Part shown: one piece after another, positions 25,840 to 34,102 of the stretch
How positions within the stretch are numbered: position 1 is the stretch's first letter
Layout of the letters: the number at the start of each line of letters is the position of its first letter
NCBI GenBank assembly: GCA_025934635.1
Contig: JAICWX010000058.1
Coordinates: 1-36,815 of the forward strand
Length of the DNA: 36,815 bases
Direction of reading: 5' to 3'
Source of the DNA: Streptosporangiaceae bacterium
Lineage (GTDB): Bacteria > Actinomycetota > Actinomycetes > Streptosporangiales > Streptosporangiaceae
The notes under the pieces: model-generated
Seen by the model: the letters and a program-made list of their open reading frames with translations, nothing else
Database searches by the model: none
Told to the model about the DNA's origin: nothing
Translations under genes and position numbers: made by a program

Positions 25840-28394
25840 CCCTGCTCCGCCTGCCCGTCCCTGGCCTGGCAGCGCAGGGCCCGCAGCACGTCGTCGCGGC
25901 CCTCGGTGAGCACCCGGCGCAGCCCGTCCGGCGGGTTCTCGGCGGCGATGTAGTCGTCGGTGGCCCGCACCGTCTCGGCCGAGATCGCAGCGGCGGAGTA
26001 GATCCCGCCCGCGAAGTCCTGCGCCATCGCTGAGGACCAGTCCCGCCACACGTCCCCGACCGCGGCGAAGTACTGCTCCCGGTACGGCTCGGTCAGCTCC
26101 GCGTGGTCCAAGTCGACGAAACCGGACAAGATGGCGCGGAACGTGGCCAGGGTCGGCTCGCCGGAGACCATCGTGTCCCAGGCCGCCTGCTTGGCTTCGG
26201 CGGTGGGGATGGCCGCGCGGCACGTCTCGGCGTTCCGCTGACCCGCGTCGGTGGCGTCCCGGTCCAGTTCGGACTCGATCCGTTCCGCGCCGAACCCGTC
26301 GGCGCCCATGCTGACCAGCCGGGCCAGCAGGGTCCAGCGCAGGTCGGTGTCGACGGCGAGGCCGTCAAGGGCCGCCGAGCCGTCGAGCAGCCCGGCCAGC
26401 AGGGCCAGGTCATCCGCGCTGGTGGCCACTCCGGTGAAGGCCCGGACGTAGGCGAGCTGGACGTCGGAGCCGGCCGGCGCCCCGTTCAGCAGGCCGCGCA
26501 GCGTGCTGGCGATCAGGGCCAGCCCGGTCGCCCGCCAGCCGGGGGCGGCCAGCCGGCGCACCGCCAGGCTGGCTTGCCGCAGCAGGGTCTGCACCACGCT
26601 GATGTCGGCCACCGAGGAGATGCCCGCCAGGACCAGGCGCACGTAGTCGCGCGCCGCCATCTCGCCGTCCCGGCACATGTCCCAGGCGGCGGACCAGCAC
26701 AGCGCCGCGGGCAGCGAATCGGTGAAGTCCCCGATCGAGTCCACCAGCGTGCGCAGCGAGTGCTCGTCGAGCCGGATCTTGGCGTAGGTGAGGTCCTCGT
26801 CGTTCACCAGCACCAGGTCGGGACGCTGCTGGCCGGCCAGTTCCGCGATCACGGTGCGCGCCCCGGTCACGTCGGTTTCGACCCGGTGCCGCCGGACGAT
26901 GCCGTCCGCGGTCCGGTCGTACAGGCCGATGGCGACGCGGTGGGAGCGGAGCGTCGGGTGCGTGGCCGCGGCCTCCTGCTCCACCACGAACTCGGTGAGC
27001 CGGCCGTCCGCGTCCACCGTGTAGGACGGCCGCAGCGTGTTTACCCCGGCCTGCTGCAGCCACTCCGCCGACCAGGTGGCCAGGTCACGGCCGGAGGTCT
27101 CCTCCAGCGCGGCCAGCAGGTCGGCCAGCGTCGCGTTGCCCCAGGCGTGCGCGGCGAAGTACTTCCGCACGCCGTCCAGGAAATTCTCCCGCCCGACGTA
27201 AGCCACCAGCTGCTTGAGCACGGCCGCGCCCTTGGCGTAGGTGATCCCGTCGAAGTTCAGCTCGACCGCGGCGATGTCGGGAATGTCGGCGGCGATCGGG
27301 TGGGTGGAGGGCAGCTGGTCCTGCCGGTAGGCCCAGGCCTTGTACAGCTGCGCGAACGTGGTCCAGGCGGATGTCCACCGGGTGCCCTCGGCCTGCGCCA
27401 GCGTGCCGGCCCAGGTGGCGAACGACTCGTTCAGCCACAGGTCGTCCCACCAGCGCATGGTGACCAGGTCGCCGAACCACATGTGCGCCATCTCGTGCAG
27501 GATCGTCTCGGCCCGCGCCTCGTGGGCGAAGTCCGTGACCCGGGACCGGAAGATGTAGCTCTCCAGGAACGTGACGCAGCCCGCGTTCTCCATCGCGCCC
27601 TCTTTGAATTCGGGCACGAAGAGCTGGTCGTACTTGCCGAACGGGTACTTGATGCCGAACGAGCCGTGGAAGAAGTCGAAGCCCTGCCGCGTCACCTCGA
27701 AGAGCTCGTCGGCGTCGAGGTACTCCGCCAGCGACTGGCGGCAGTAGATGCCGAGCGGGATGCCGTCGTGCTCGTCCCTGACCACGTGATAGGGCCCGGC
27801 TGCGACCGCGGTGATGTAGGTGGACATGACCGGCGTGGGCGGGAAGCTCCAGCGGACCGCCCCGAAGCCGGCGGGGCCCTCCGGAAGGTGGGAGTCCGGC
27901 GCCATGTTGGACACCACCTGCCAGCCCTCGGGGGCGGTGACCTGGAGCTGGTACGTGGCCTTCATGTCCGGCTGGTCGAAGCAGGCGTAGATCCGGTGCG
28001 CGTCGAAGGTCTCCAGGTCCGAGTACAGGTAGACCTGCTTGTCGGCCGGGTCGGTGAACCGGTGCAGGCCTTCGCCGCTGCGTGAGTAGGCGCAGTCGGC
28101 CACCACCCGGAGCACGTTGGCGGCGGCCAGCCCGGTCAGCACGATCCGGTCACCGTCGAATGCGTCCAAGCCGACCGGCACGTCGTTGAGGGTGATCTCG
28201 CGGACGGCGGGCGCGCTCAGGTCGAGATGAGTAGCCGCGCCCGCCTCGGCCGAGCTGAACCTGACGACGGTGACCGACCTGAACGTCGTGTCGTCGCCGC
28301 CCTGCGTGGTCAGGTCGAGATCCACTTCATAGCAGGAGACCGTGATGAGCGCCGAGCGCGCCGCCGCCTCGTCGCGGGTCAGGTTCGATGCCAC
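25836..28394 (-). CDS. pepN: Aminopeptidase N (M1 family)
   Basis: Zinc aminopeptidase of 852 residues that removes N-terminal amino acids from peptides in the cytoplasm. The exopeptidase motif GAMEN is at 266-270. The zinc site HEMAH is at 300-304, with the third ligand Glu323 in LWLNESFATWAG. The beta-sheet N-domain precedes this, and an all-helical ERAP1-like C-terminal domain of ~350 residues follows. The GTG start at 28394 gives the usual actinobacterial N-terminus (NLTRDEAAARSALI). It is divergent from the Rv2466c-like gene with 63 bases between starts, and converges tail-to-tail on the gene remnant. Confidence 0.96.
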   Translation of the reverse strand: MASNLTRDEAAARSALITVSCYEVDLDLTTQGGDDTTFRSVTVVRFSSAEAGAATHLDLSAPAVREITLNDVPVGLDAFDGDRIVLTGLAAANVLRVVADCAYSRSGEGLHRFTDPADKQVYLYSDLETFDAHRIYACFDQPDMKATYQLQVTAPEGWQVVSNMAPDSHLPEGPAGFGAVRWSFPPTPVMSTYITAVAAGPYHVVRDEHDGIPLGIYCRQSLAEYLDADELFEVTRQGFDFFHGSFGIKYPFGKYDQLFVPEFKEGAMENAGCVTFLESYIFRSRVTDFAHEARAETILHEMAHMWFGDLVTMRWWDDLWLNESFATWAGTLAQAEGTRWTSAWTTFAQLYKAWAYRQDQLPSTHPIAADIPDIAAVELNFDGITYAKGAAVLKQLVAYVGRENFLDGVRKYFAAHAWGNATLADLLAALEETSGRDLATWSAEWLQQAGVNTLRPSYTVDADGRLTEFVVEQEAAATHPTLRSHRVAIGLYDRTADGIVRRHRVETDVTGARTVIAELAGQQRPDLVLVNDEDLTYAKIRLDEHSLRTLVDSIGDFTDSLPAALCWSAAWDMCRDGEMAARDYVRLVLAGISSVADISVVQTLLRQASLAVRRLAAPGWRATGLALIASTLRGLLNGAPAGSDVQLAYVRAFTGVATSADDLALLAGLLDGSAALDGLAVDTDLRWTLLARLVSMGADGFGAERIESELDRDATDAGQRNAETCRAAIPTAEAKQAAWDTMVSGEPTLATFRAILSGFVDLDHAELTEPYREQYFAAVGDVWRDWSSAMAQDFAGGIYSAAAISAETVRATDDYIAAENPPDGLRRVLTEGRDDVLRALRCQARDGQAEQG

Positions 28395-28457
28395 CGGTAA
28401 TCGTCCCCTTCTGGGTTGCCCGGAATTCGCCGGAAATGCCTGCGGTTAGGACTGCAC

Positions 28458-29090
28458 ATGACTTCTCATGAGCCAACCGCGCAGGATACGACGCACGTCG
28501 ACTTCTGGTTCGACCCTATCTGCCCGTGGGCCTGGATCGCCTCACGCTGGATGCTCGAGGTGCAGCAGGTCCGGCCGGTCGAGGTGACCTGGCACGTGAT
28601 GAGCCTGTCGGTGCTCAATGACGGCAAGGACGACCTGTCCCAGCAGTACCGCGACCTGCTGACGACCGGCTGGGGCCCGGTCCGGGTGCTGATCGCGGCC
28701 GAGCAGGCCCACGGCCCGGAGGCGCTCCTGCCGCTTTACACCGCGCTGGGCAACCGCTTCCACCACGAGAAGGCGCCGAAGGACCGCGAGACGATCACCG
28801 CCGCGCTGGCCGAGGCCGGCCTGCCGGCCAGCCTGGCCGACGCGATGGACTCCGCCGAGTACGACGAGGCCCTGCGCGCGTCGCACGCCGAGGGCATCAA
28901 CCGGGTGGGCTACGACGTCGGCACCCCGGTCATCTCGGTCAACGGCATGTCGGTGTTCGGCCCGGTGATGTCACCGATCCCGCGCGGCGAAGCCGCCGCC
29001 CGGCTGTGGGACGGCGTCCTGCTGGTGGCCGGGACGGACGGTTTCTTCGAGCTGAAGCGGTCCCGCACCCGCGACCCCATCTTCGACTGA
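28458..29090 (+). CDS. DsbA-family protein, homologue of mycothiol-dependent Rv2466c
   Basis: A 210-residue thioredoxin-fold/DsbA-like protein. Its sequence follows Mycobacterium tuberculosis Rv2466c closely from memory: VDFWFDPICPWAWIASRWML, WHVMSLSVLNDGKDDL, WGPVRVLIAAEQAHG, VGTPVISVNG, FGPVMSPIPRGE and FFELKRSRT. Rv2466c is a mycothiol-dependent reductase that also activates nitro-compounds. The Rv2466c active site is CPWC; here it is CPWA (codons tgc ccg tgg gcc), so only the nucleophilic cysteine remains. A one-cysteine, mycothiol-linked mechanism is plausible. I chose the ATG at 28458 because it matches the family start and follows a TAGGACT box by 4 bases. Confidence 0.9.
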   Translation: MTSHEPTAQDTTHVDFWFDPICPWAWIASRWMLEVQQVRPVEVTWHVMSLSVLNDGKDDLSQQYRDLLTTGWGPVRVLIAAEQAHGPEALLPLYTALGNRFHHEKAPKDRETITAALAEAGLPASLADAMDSAEYDEALRASHAEGINRVGYDVGTPVISVNGMSVFGPVMSPIPRGEAAARLWDGVLLVAGTDGFFELKRSRTRDPIFD

Positions 29091-29113
29091 CGGCCCCCTC
29101 GGGCGCCCGGACC

Positions 29114-29305
29114 TCAGCTGGCCGGCTTTGGCCGGGCGCCTGGCCATGACCGCCGCTGACGAGCAGGCCGGCGACCCGCTGCCTGCTTCCTGAATTCCTC
29201 CTCGGCGGCCTCCGCCGCCTCGGCTTCGGTGACATGCGTCTCGCGCGGCCGGGACACGTCCCGGGCCCGCATCGCGGCGGTGGGCGTCAGCTTCATGGCC
29301 GGCAC
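29114..29305 (-). CDS. Small hypothetical protein, 63 aa
   Basis: No family is recognised with certainty. The GTG start at 29305 has a strong ribosome site, AGGAAGGA, 7-8 bases upstream on the reverse strand, which is the main support. The N-terminus MPAMKLTPTAAMRARDVSRP is followed by an acidic Glu/Ala helix (VTEAEAAEAAEEEFRKQ) and a basic Arg/Pro tail. It is probably cytoplasmic with no membrane segment. It sits alone between the Rv2466c-like gene (convergent) and the MFS gene (divergent). Confidence 0.6.
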   Translation of the reverse strand: MPAMKLTPTAAMRARDVSRPRETHVTEAEAAEAAEEEFRKQAAGRRPARQRRSWPGARPKPAS

Positions 29306-29402
29306 GGCATCATCCTTCCTGTGTCCTGTCGTACCCGCTTAGCGGGCAACGCACCACTTGTCGCGGTTGGACAATCTCCGGCGGCCCGGGCACAGTAAGG
29401 CG

Positions 29403-30821
29403 GTGCAGTCTGGGGTAACGGCGCGGACCGGGACGAGCCTGTGGCGGCACCGGAACTTCGTGCTGCTGTGGAGCGGTCAGTCGGTCAGCGAGGTCGGCTC
29501 CTCGGTCACCGTGCTCGGGCTGCCGCTGACCGCCGTCGTGGTGCTCCGCGCGACCACGTTCCAGGTCGGCCTGCTCACCTCGGCGTCCACCCTCGCGTTC
29601 GCGCTCATCGCCCTGCCGGCCGGGGCGCTGGTGGACCGGTGGGCCAAGCGGCGGCTCATGATCTGGTGCGACGTCGCCCGGCTGGTGATCATCGGCTCGG
29701 TTCCGCTGGCCGCCGTCCTGGGCGGGCTCACCCTGGGGCAGCTCTACGCGGTCGCGGTCACGGCGGGCGTGGCCACCGTCTTCTTCGACGTCGCCTACCA
29801 GAGCTACCTGCCCGTCGTCGTGGACCGCGACCACCTGGTCGAGGGCAACGGCAAGCTCGGCGCCACCCAGGCCTTCGCGCAGGTCACCGGCCCCGGCCTC
29901 GGCGGCGCCCTGACGGGCCTGATCGGCGCCGCCCGCGCCCTGACCGTCGACGCCCTCTCCTACGCCGTCTCCGTCGCCTCCCTCCTCGCCATCAACATCT
30001 CCGAAGACCTCCCCCCGAAGAGGGGCCGAGGGGGTTCGGGGGGAACGGTTTCCCCCCAAGAGCAGGGGGGGTCTGGGGGGGATCGTCCCCCCGGGGCAAC
30101 ACTGCGAGAAGAGATCGCCGAGGGTCTCCGGTTCGTGCTGGGACACCCGGTCCTGCGCAAGATCGTGGCCTGCACCGGGACCGCGAACCTGTTCGGCAGC
30201 ATGGGCACCGCGCTCGAGATCGTCTTCCTGATCAGGGTCCTGCACATCCGGCCCGCCCACACCGGGCTGCTGATCGCCGTGGCCAGCCTGGGCGGGGTGG
30301 CCGGCGGCCTGCTGGCAGGCCGGCTGGGGCGCCGGATCGGCACGGCCCGCATCATCTGGTACTCACTGCTCGTGCTGAGCTTCCCCGAGCTGCTCATCCC
30401 GCTGGCCGCGCCCGGCTGGCGCGTCGCCGCCTTCCCGGCGGGGATGGCCTTCTACGCCTTCGGCGGGGTCGTCTACAACGTGGCGCAGGTCAGCTACCGT
30501 CAGTCGATCTGCCCGCCCCGCCTGCTCGGCCGGATGAACGCCGCCGTCCGCTGGGTGGTCTGGGGCACGATCCCGCTCGGCGGCGTGATCGGCGGCGCGC
30601 TCGGCACCCTGGCCGGGGTGCGCGCCACGCTGTGGATCGCCTACTCCGGCAGCTGGGCGGCCGGCTGGTGGGTGTTCTTCTCCCCGCTGCGCCGCCAGCG
30701 CGACCTGGAGACGCAGCCGGATCAGGAAGAACTAGAAGACCATCGGGCACCAGGGAGCGGGATCCCAAGCCAGGGCGGCCGAGAGCGCCCGGACGGCGCC
30801 GGGCCGCAGCTCGGTGACTAG
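29403..30821 (+). CDS. MFS transporter (MFS_3/exporter type)
   Basis: About 472 residues, 12 predicted membrane helices, of the EntS/MFS_3-like exporter group. It starts with SLWRHRNFVLLWSGQSVSEVG (pieces SLWRHRNFVLLW and SGQSVSEVGSSV). The loop 2-3 motif is GALVDRWAKRRLMIWCD, and the second-half equivalent is LLAGRLGRRIGTARI. Between helices 6 and 7 is a Gly/Pro/Arg-rich stretch (about residues 204-233) encoded by G-run/C-run hairpin DNA, which looks like an in-frame insertion. The last ~30 residues are hydrophilic, and their DNA overlaps the convergent acetyltransferase gene by 90 bases. The GTG at 29403 is the preferred start; an in-frame TTG lies at 29358. The substrate is unknown. Confidence 0.88.
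   Translation: MQSGVTARTGTSLWRHRNFVLLWSGQSVSEVGSSVTVLGLPLTAVVVLRATTFQVGLLTSASTLAFALIALPAGALVDRWAKRRLMIWCDVARLVIIGSVPLAAVLGGLTLGQLYAVAVTAGVATVFFDVAYQSYLPVVVDRDHLVEGNGKLGATQAFAQVTGPGLGGALTGLIGAARALTVDALSYAVSVASLLAINISEDLPPKRGRGGSGGTVSPQEQGGSGGDRPPGATLREEIAEGLRFVLGHPVLRKIVACTGTANLFGSMGTALEIVFLIRVLHIRPAHTGLLIAVASLGGVAGGLLAGRLGRRIGTARIIWYSLLVLSFPELLIPLAAPGWRVAAFPAGMAFYAFGGVVYNVAQVSYRQSICPPRLLGRMNAAVRWVVWGTIPLGGVIGGALGTLAGVRATLWIAYSGSWAAGWWVFFSPLRRQRDLETQPDQEELEDHRAPGSGIPSQGGRERPDGAGPQLGD
30007..30096. repeat. G-run/C-run hairpin element inside the MFS gene
   Basis: Two perfect hairpins: GGGGGGAA (30038-30045) with TTCCCCCC (30050-30057), and GGGGGGA (30076-30082) with TCCCCCC (30086-30092). Additional G-runs at 30022, 30029 and 30065 give at least five runs of four or more G on one strand, so quadruplex folding is also possible. 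The DNA is unlike the rest of the gene and encodes only a linker, which fits insertion of a palindromic repeat element. Confidence 0.7.
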
Positions 30822-32036
30822 GTCCGCCCCCGCCAGCGCGCCCAGCCGGGTGCCGCCCAGGTAGGCCGCGCCGAGGTCGGTCACGTCGAGCGCCAGGTCG
30901 GCTGCCCCGGTGGCCGGCTCGCACGAGGCCGCCAGCCCCTGTCCCGTATCGCCGTCCCGCGCGGTGGTCAGCCGCCACCGGCCCGCGTTGGCCGGCAGGA
31001 GCTCGTCCCGCACCTCGATGACCACGTCGACCGGGCTGGCGTACCGGCGCCCGGCCAGCGCCCGGGGCACGTCGATGAGCCGTACCCACAGGCCGTCGAC
31101 CATCGACGGCCGGGTCCGCCTGGGGTCTGCCAGCTGGTACAGCAGCGGATCGTCGACCGGGCGCGTCCGCACGCGGAACTCGGTGGTCAGGTCCCGGCTG
31201 AGCAGGTCGGCGTAGAGCGCCCCGCTGGCGGCGGGATCGGTGGTCATCATCTCGCGGACGGTCAGCACGTTCTCGGGCAGGAAGTCCGACCAGGTGTCGT
31301 TGGCCGAGTACAGCGCGTACCCGCGCGGCCCGTGGTCGTCCTCGGCCAGCAGGCAGCGCAGCGGGCCGGAGCCGCCGCGGTGCTCCGGCGGGTCGTAGGT
31401 CAGCCGCCGCCACCACCCGTCGCTGCGGGCGAAGAACCCGGCCCGGGACGGCAGCACCGCGTCGTAGACCTTGGCCAGCTCGGGCAGCACGGCCTGCGGC
31501 TCGGCCAGCCGGAGCCGGACGCCGCTGCGCTCCGGGCTCGCGGCGGCGGCCGCCGCCCGGGTCAGCGTGCCCTCGCCGCGCTTCAGCGTGAAGTTGTAGG
31601 ACCAGCTGGCCCGGCCGTAGCCGTACCGGGAGTAGATCACCGACTCCGACGCCCACAGGACCGCCAGCGGCTCGCCCCGGTCACGGACATCCGCCAGCTG
31701 CTGGCGCATCAGGCTGTTGAGGATCCCGCGCCGGCGGTGCGTGGGCAGCACCGACACGAAGGTCACCCCGGCGGCCGGGAGCACGTCGCCGCCCGGCACG
31801 CTCAGCTGGAAGCTGAAGCACGCGGTGACGCCAACCTGAGCCGGGCCGTCGAAGGCCGCCAGCGAGCGGTCGAACTCGAACCGTTCAAGCACCAGGCGCC
31901 GGTCGCCGTCGGATATCGGCGAGCCGTGGAAGGCGTGCTCGTCGACGGTGAGGAAGCCGTCGAGCTCGCTCTCCTCGATCGGCCTGATCGGATACGGACT
32001 ACCGGGGCGATTGCTGGCAGACTCTGTGGAAGGCAT
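30732..32036 (-). CDS. Eis-type GNAT N-acetyltransferase
   Basis: A 434-residue protein of the Eis (enhanced intracellular survival) family: two GNAT-like domains plus a C-terminal sterol-carrier-like domain. The acetyl-CoA loop is VLPTHRRRGILNSLM. The catalytic tyrosine region is ESVIYSRYGYGRAS, and the protein ends in Phe (PWCPMVF), matching the free C-terminal carboxylate that Eis enzymes use as a base. The C-terminal domain shows DLGAAYLGGTRLGALAGA. Known members acetylate aminoglycosides or polyamines/lysines; the substrate here is unknown. A 7-base dyad (32030-32045) covers the start codon. The 3' end overlaps the MFS gene by 90 bases. Confidence 0.92.
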   Translation of the reverse strand: MPSTESASNRPGSPYPIRPIEESELDGFLTVDEHAFHGSPISDGDRRLVLERFEFDRSLAAFDGPAQVGVTACFSFQLSVPGGDVLPAAGVTFVSVLPTHRRRGILNSLMRQQLADVRDRGEPLAVLWASESVIYSRYGYGRASWSYNFTLKRGEGTLTRAAAAAASPERSGVRLRLAEPQAVLPELAKVYDAVLPSRAGFFARSDGWWRRLTYDPPEHRGGSGPLRCLLAEDDHGPRGYALYSANDTWSDFLPENVLTVREMMTTDPAASGALYADLLSRDLTTEFRVRTRPVDDPLLYQLADPRRTRPSMVDGLWVRLIDVPRALAGRRYASPVDVVIEVRDELLPANAGRWRLTTARDGDTGQGLAASCEPATGAADLALDVTDLGAAYLGGTRLGALAGADLVTELRPGAVRALSAALAWDPAPWCPMVF

Positions 32037-32045
32037 GTATGCCTT
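32030..32045. promoter_or_regulatory. Dyad over the start of the Eis-type gene
   Basis: AAGGCAT (32030-32036) and ATGCCTT (32039-32045) form a perfect 7-base dyad with a 2-base centre, and the left arm contains the reverse-strand ATG. A TACTAA box (complement of 32044-32049) overlaps the right arm. It may be an operator; chance occurrence is not excluded. Confidence 0.4.
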
Positions 32046-32103
32046 AGTACCTCTGCCCGCCCTGCCGGCGCGACTGATTTAGCCCGCCCCGGCCCGGATG
32101 GAA

Positions 32104-32109
32104 TACAGT
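32104..32109 (+). promoter_or_regulatory. Probable -10 element (TACAGT) of a leaderless transcript
   Basis: TACAGT fits TANNNT and lies 9 bases before the ATG at 32119. This supports 32119 over the in-frame ATG at 32098, which lies upstream of the box. Confidence 0.45.
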
Positions 32110-32118
32110 GCCCGCATC

Positions 32119-33240
32119 ATGGTTAGCGCACCGCCCCCGAGGGCACCCCGGCCCGGGCGATGGCGTGCGCCGCGGTTCGTGCGGAACCTGCGCAGGCAGC
32201 TGACCAGGCAATTCATCACCAGGAACCGGCGGGTGGCGTTCACTCTCTCGGTCCTGACGATCGCCATCGCGGTGGCCTCGGTGCACGTGTCAGCCTGGTG
32301 GTTCTCACCCGGCGTCATCATCTTGCCGATCCTGGTGGGCGGCCTGCTGCTGTGGCCGCGGGCGCTGCGCATCTACTTCGGGTTCGCCGCGGCCGCGCTG
32401 ATCTACGACGTGGTTGACGGCAAGGCCGGGGCCGGCATCGTCGCCACCATCGTGCTGACCGCCGGCTTCGCCGACGTGCTGGCCCGGACCAGGGAAAAGC
32501 TCGGCGTCCAGGGCCTGCGCGGCGACCGGATGCTGCTCGAACTCCGGGACCGCATCCGGGCCCAGGGCAAGCTTCCCGAGCTCGGCGAGGGCTGGGGATC
32601 CTCGCTGGTACTCAAGCCGGCCGGCGGCTCCTCGTTCGGCGGCGACTTCGTCGTCTCCTACAGCGACGGCAAGATCCTCGAGGTCGCCCTGGTCGACGTC
32701 TCCGGCAAGGGCATCGACGCGGGCACCCGGGCGCTGCTGCTCTCCGGCGCATTCGGCGGCCTGCTCGGCTCGGTGCCCAGGGACGAGTTCCTCCCCGCCT
32801 GCAACGCCTACCTGCGCCGGGGCGCTGCCAACGAGGGTTTCGTCACCGCCGTGCACCTGTCTCTCGACCTGGCCACGGGGGAGTACGTGGTGGCGTCGGC
32901 CGGCCACCCGCCCGCCGTGCACTACGACGGGGCGTCGGGCCGCTGGCGGCTCACCCGCGCCCGCGGCATCGTCCTCGGCGTGGTGCCCGACCTGCACGGC
33001 GCGGCTGCCCAGTCCGAGCACGGCGTGCTGCAGCGCGGTGACGCCCTCATGCTCTACACCGACGGCCTGGTCGAAGCGCCCGGCCGGGACATCGACGTCG
33101 GCACCGACCGCCTGCTCGGCGAGGCCGAACGCCTCCTGTCCGCCGGCTTCAAAGCCGGCGCCCCCGCCCTAGTCGCCGCCATGCAACGCGAGATCGGCGG
33201 CTCCGACGACTGCGCCCTAGTCCTCCTCTGGCGCACCTAA
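32119..33240 (+). CDS. Membrane-anchored PP2C/SpoIIE-type serine phosphatase
   Basis: About 373 residues. A basic N-terminus is followed by three to four membrane helices (AFTLSVLTIAIAVASVHVSA, GVIILPILVGGLLLW, LRIYFGFAAAALIYDVV, GIVATIVLTAGFADVLA), a short helical linker and a cytoplasmic SpoIIE/PP2C domain. Metal-binding motifs are GGSSFGGDFVVSYSDG, ALVDVSGKGIDAG, GHPPAVHYDG, LMLYTDGLVEAPG and the final SDDCALVLL. This is the architecture of RsbU-like phosphatases that act on anti-sigma-factor antagonists, but no anti-sigma or STAS gene is nearby. There is no recognisable sensory PAS or GAF domain; the membrane helices may sense the signal. The start is chosen from the -10 box. Confidence 0.9.
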   Translation: MVSAPPPRAPRPGRWRAPRFVRNLRRQLTRQFITRNRRVAFTLSVLTIAIAVASVHVSAWWFSPGVIILPILVGGLLLWPRALRIYFGFAAAALIYDVVDGKAGAGIVATIVLTAGFADVLARTREKLGVQGLRGDRMLLELRDRIRAQGKLPELGEGWGSSLVLKPAGGSSFGGDFVVSYSDGKILEVALVDVSGKGIDAGTRALLLSGAFGGLLGSVPRDEFLPACNAYLRRGAANEGFVTAVHLSLDLATGEYVVASAGHPPAVHYDGASGRWRLTRARGIVLGVVPDLHGAAAQSEHGVLQRGDALMLYTDGLVEAPGRDIDVGTDRLLGEAERLLSAGFKAGAPALVAAMQREIGGSDDCALVLLWRT

Positions 33241-33241
33241 C

Positions 33242-33345
33242 CCTCACCGCGCCCCCTCACCCGCGCCCCCTCACCCGCGCCCCCTCACCCGCGCCCCTCA
33301 CCCGCGCCCCTCACCCGCGCCCCTCACCCGCGCCCCTCACCCCAC
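33242..33345. repeat. Tandem CTCACCCGCGCC array, 13-14-bp period
   Basis: Six exact CTCACCCGCGCC copies, plus degenerate ones at each end, start directly after the SpoIIE-type stop codon. The spacing is 14 bases in the left part and 13 in the right part, so it is not a coding repeat. Confidence 0.85.
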
Positions 33346-33404
33346 GCCTCTCACCAACACCGCGCCACCCTCAACGGCTCCACCTTTACCCTCACTCACC
33401 CCAT

Positions 33405-33509
33405 CCCTCACCATCACCTCACCCGCCCTCACTATCACCTCACCTGCCCTCACCACCACCTCATCCGCCCTCACCATCACCTCACCTGCCCTCACCACCA
33501 ACTCACCCG
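33405..33509. repeat. 21-bp tandem array, five units
   Basis: Units start at 33405, 33426, 33447, 33468 and 33489, each beginning CCCTCAC and ending in CG or TG. Three to five positions vary between units. On the reverse strand it would read as VRAGEVM heptads, but the changes do not favour silent sites. Confidence 0.85.
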
Positions 33510-33561
33510 CCCCACCGTCCCCACCCGCATCAGCCCCGCCCCGCCCCAGCGACTCTGCCAA

Positions 33562-33617
33562 CGACATCGATGGAGCATCAATGCTGCTGGGACGACATCG
33601 ATGGAGCATCAATGTCG
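33562..33617. repeat. Pair of 25-bp imperfect palindromes, 31-bp period (locus 2)
   Basis: Copy one is 33562-33586, with its last three bases changed to CTG; copy two is 33593-33617. The arms are CGACATCGATG and CATCAATGTCG around GAG, as at 16159-16214. The 6-base gap and 31-base period are the same, and both loci are preceded by GCCAA. Confidence 0.85.
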
Positions 33618-33720
33618 TTTCCCGGGGACGGAGCGCGGTGCTGAGCGGGGCAGTGGTGCGGATGCGTCGCCTGAGGCTCGCAGCCCAGATCGTCACCCGT
33701 CCGCCTGGCCTCTTTCCCGC

Positions 33721-33834
33721 CTGCCTGGCCTCCGCCGCGCGCTGGGCCTCCGGGCCGCCTGCCTGGCCTCCGCCGCGCGCTGGGCCTCCGGGCCGCCTGC
33801 CTGGCCTCCGGGCCGCGCGCTGGGCCTCGCGCCC
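33721..33834. repeat. 38-bp tandem array, three units
   Basis: Units are 33721-33758 and 33759-33796 (identical) and 33797-33834 (diverged in the middle). Each begins CTGCCTGGCCTCC. The unit length is not a multiple of 3. It lies about 100 bases after the palindrome pair, echoing the 16-base array after locus 1. Confidence 0.85.
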
Positions 33835-33919
33835 GCCGCCGCCATCCGGCGCGCTTTCCCGGGCCGGCGGATCCTCAAACCGGCTAATCAATACCATTAC
33901 CGGGCACCCGGGTGCTTTA

Positions 33920-33935
33920 CTGACGCACGCGTCAG
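33920..33935. promoter_or_regulatory. Candidate operator 1 upstream of hpnC
   Basis: CTGACGC and GCGTCAG surround AC, a perfect 7-base dyad. Its core TGACGCACGCGTCA recurs with one change at 34103-34116, closer to hpnC. Two matched dyads before one operon suggest a dimeric repressor, perhaps TetR-like in site shape. Confidence 0.5.
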
Positions 33936-34102
33936 GTATTTTCAATATCATAACGATGTTGGCGAGACAAAGTATTTTTCCCCCGTGTAACCTGCGCGAA
34001 CATCGCTGTAACCGAAACATGTGGTGACCAGCGCGTAGCGCAGCGAGGCGATCGGCGTCAAGTTAACGGGCCAGCCTGACATTCGCCGACGCCCACGTCA
34101 CC

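Noticed and set aside
33337..34020. 227-codon reverse-strand open frame in the spacer before hpnC
   Set aside because: It is mostly translated tandem repeats and the palindrome pair, changes between 21-base units are not biased to silent sites, and no ribosome site or family motif is visible.
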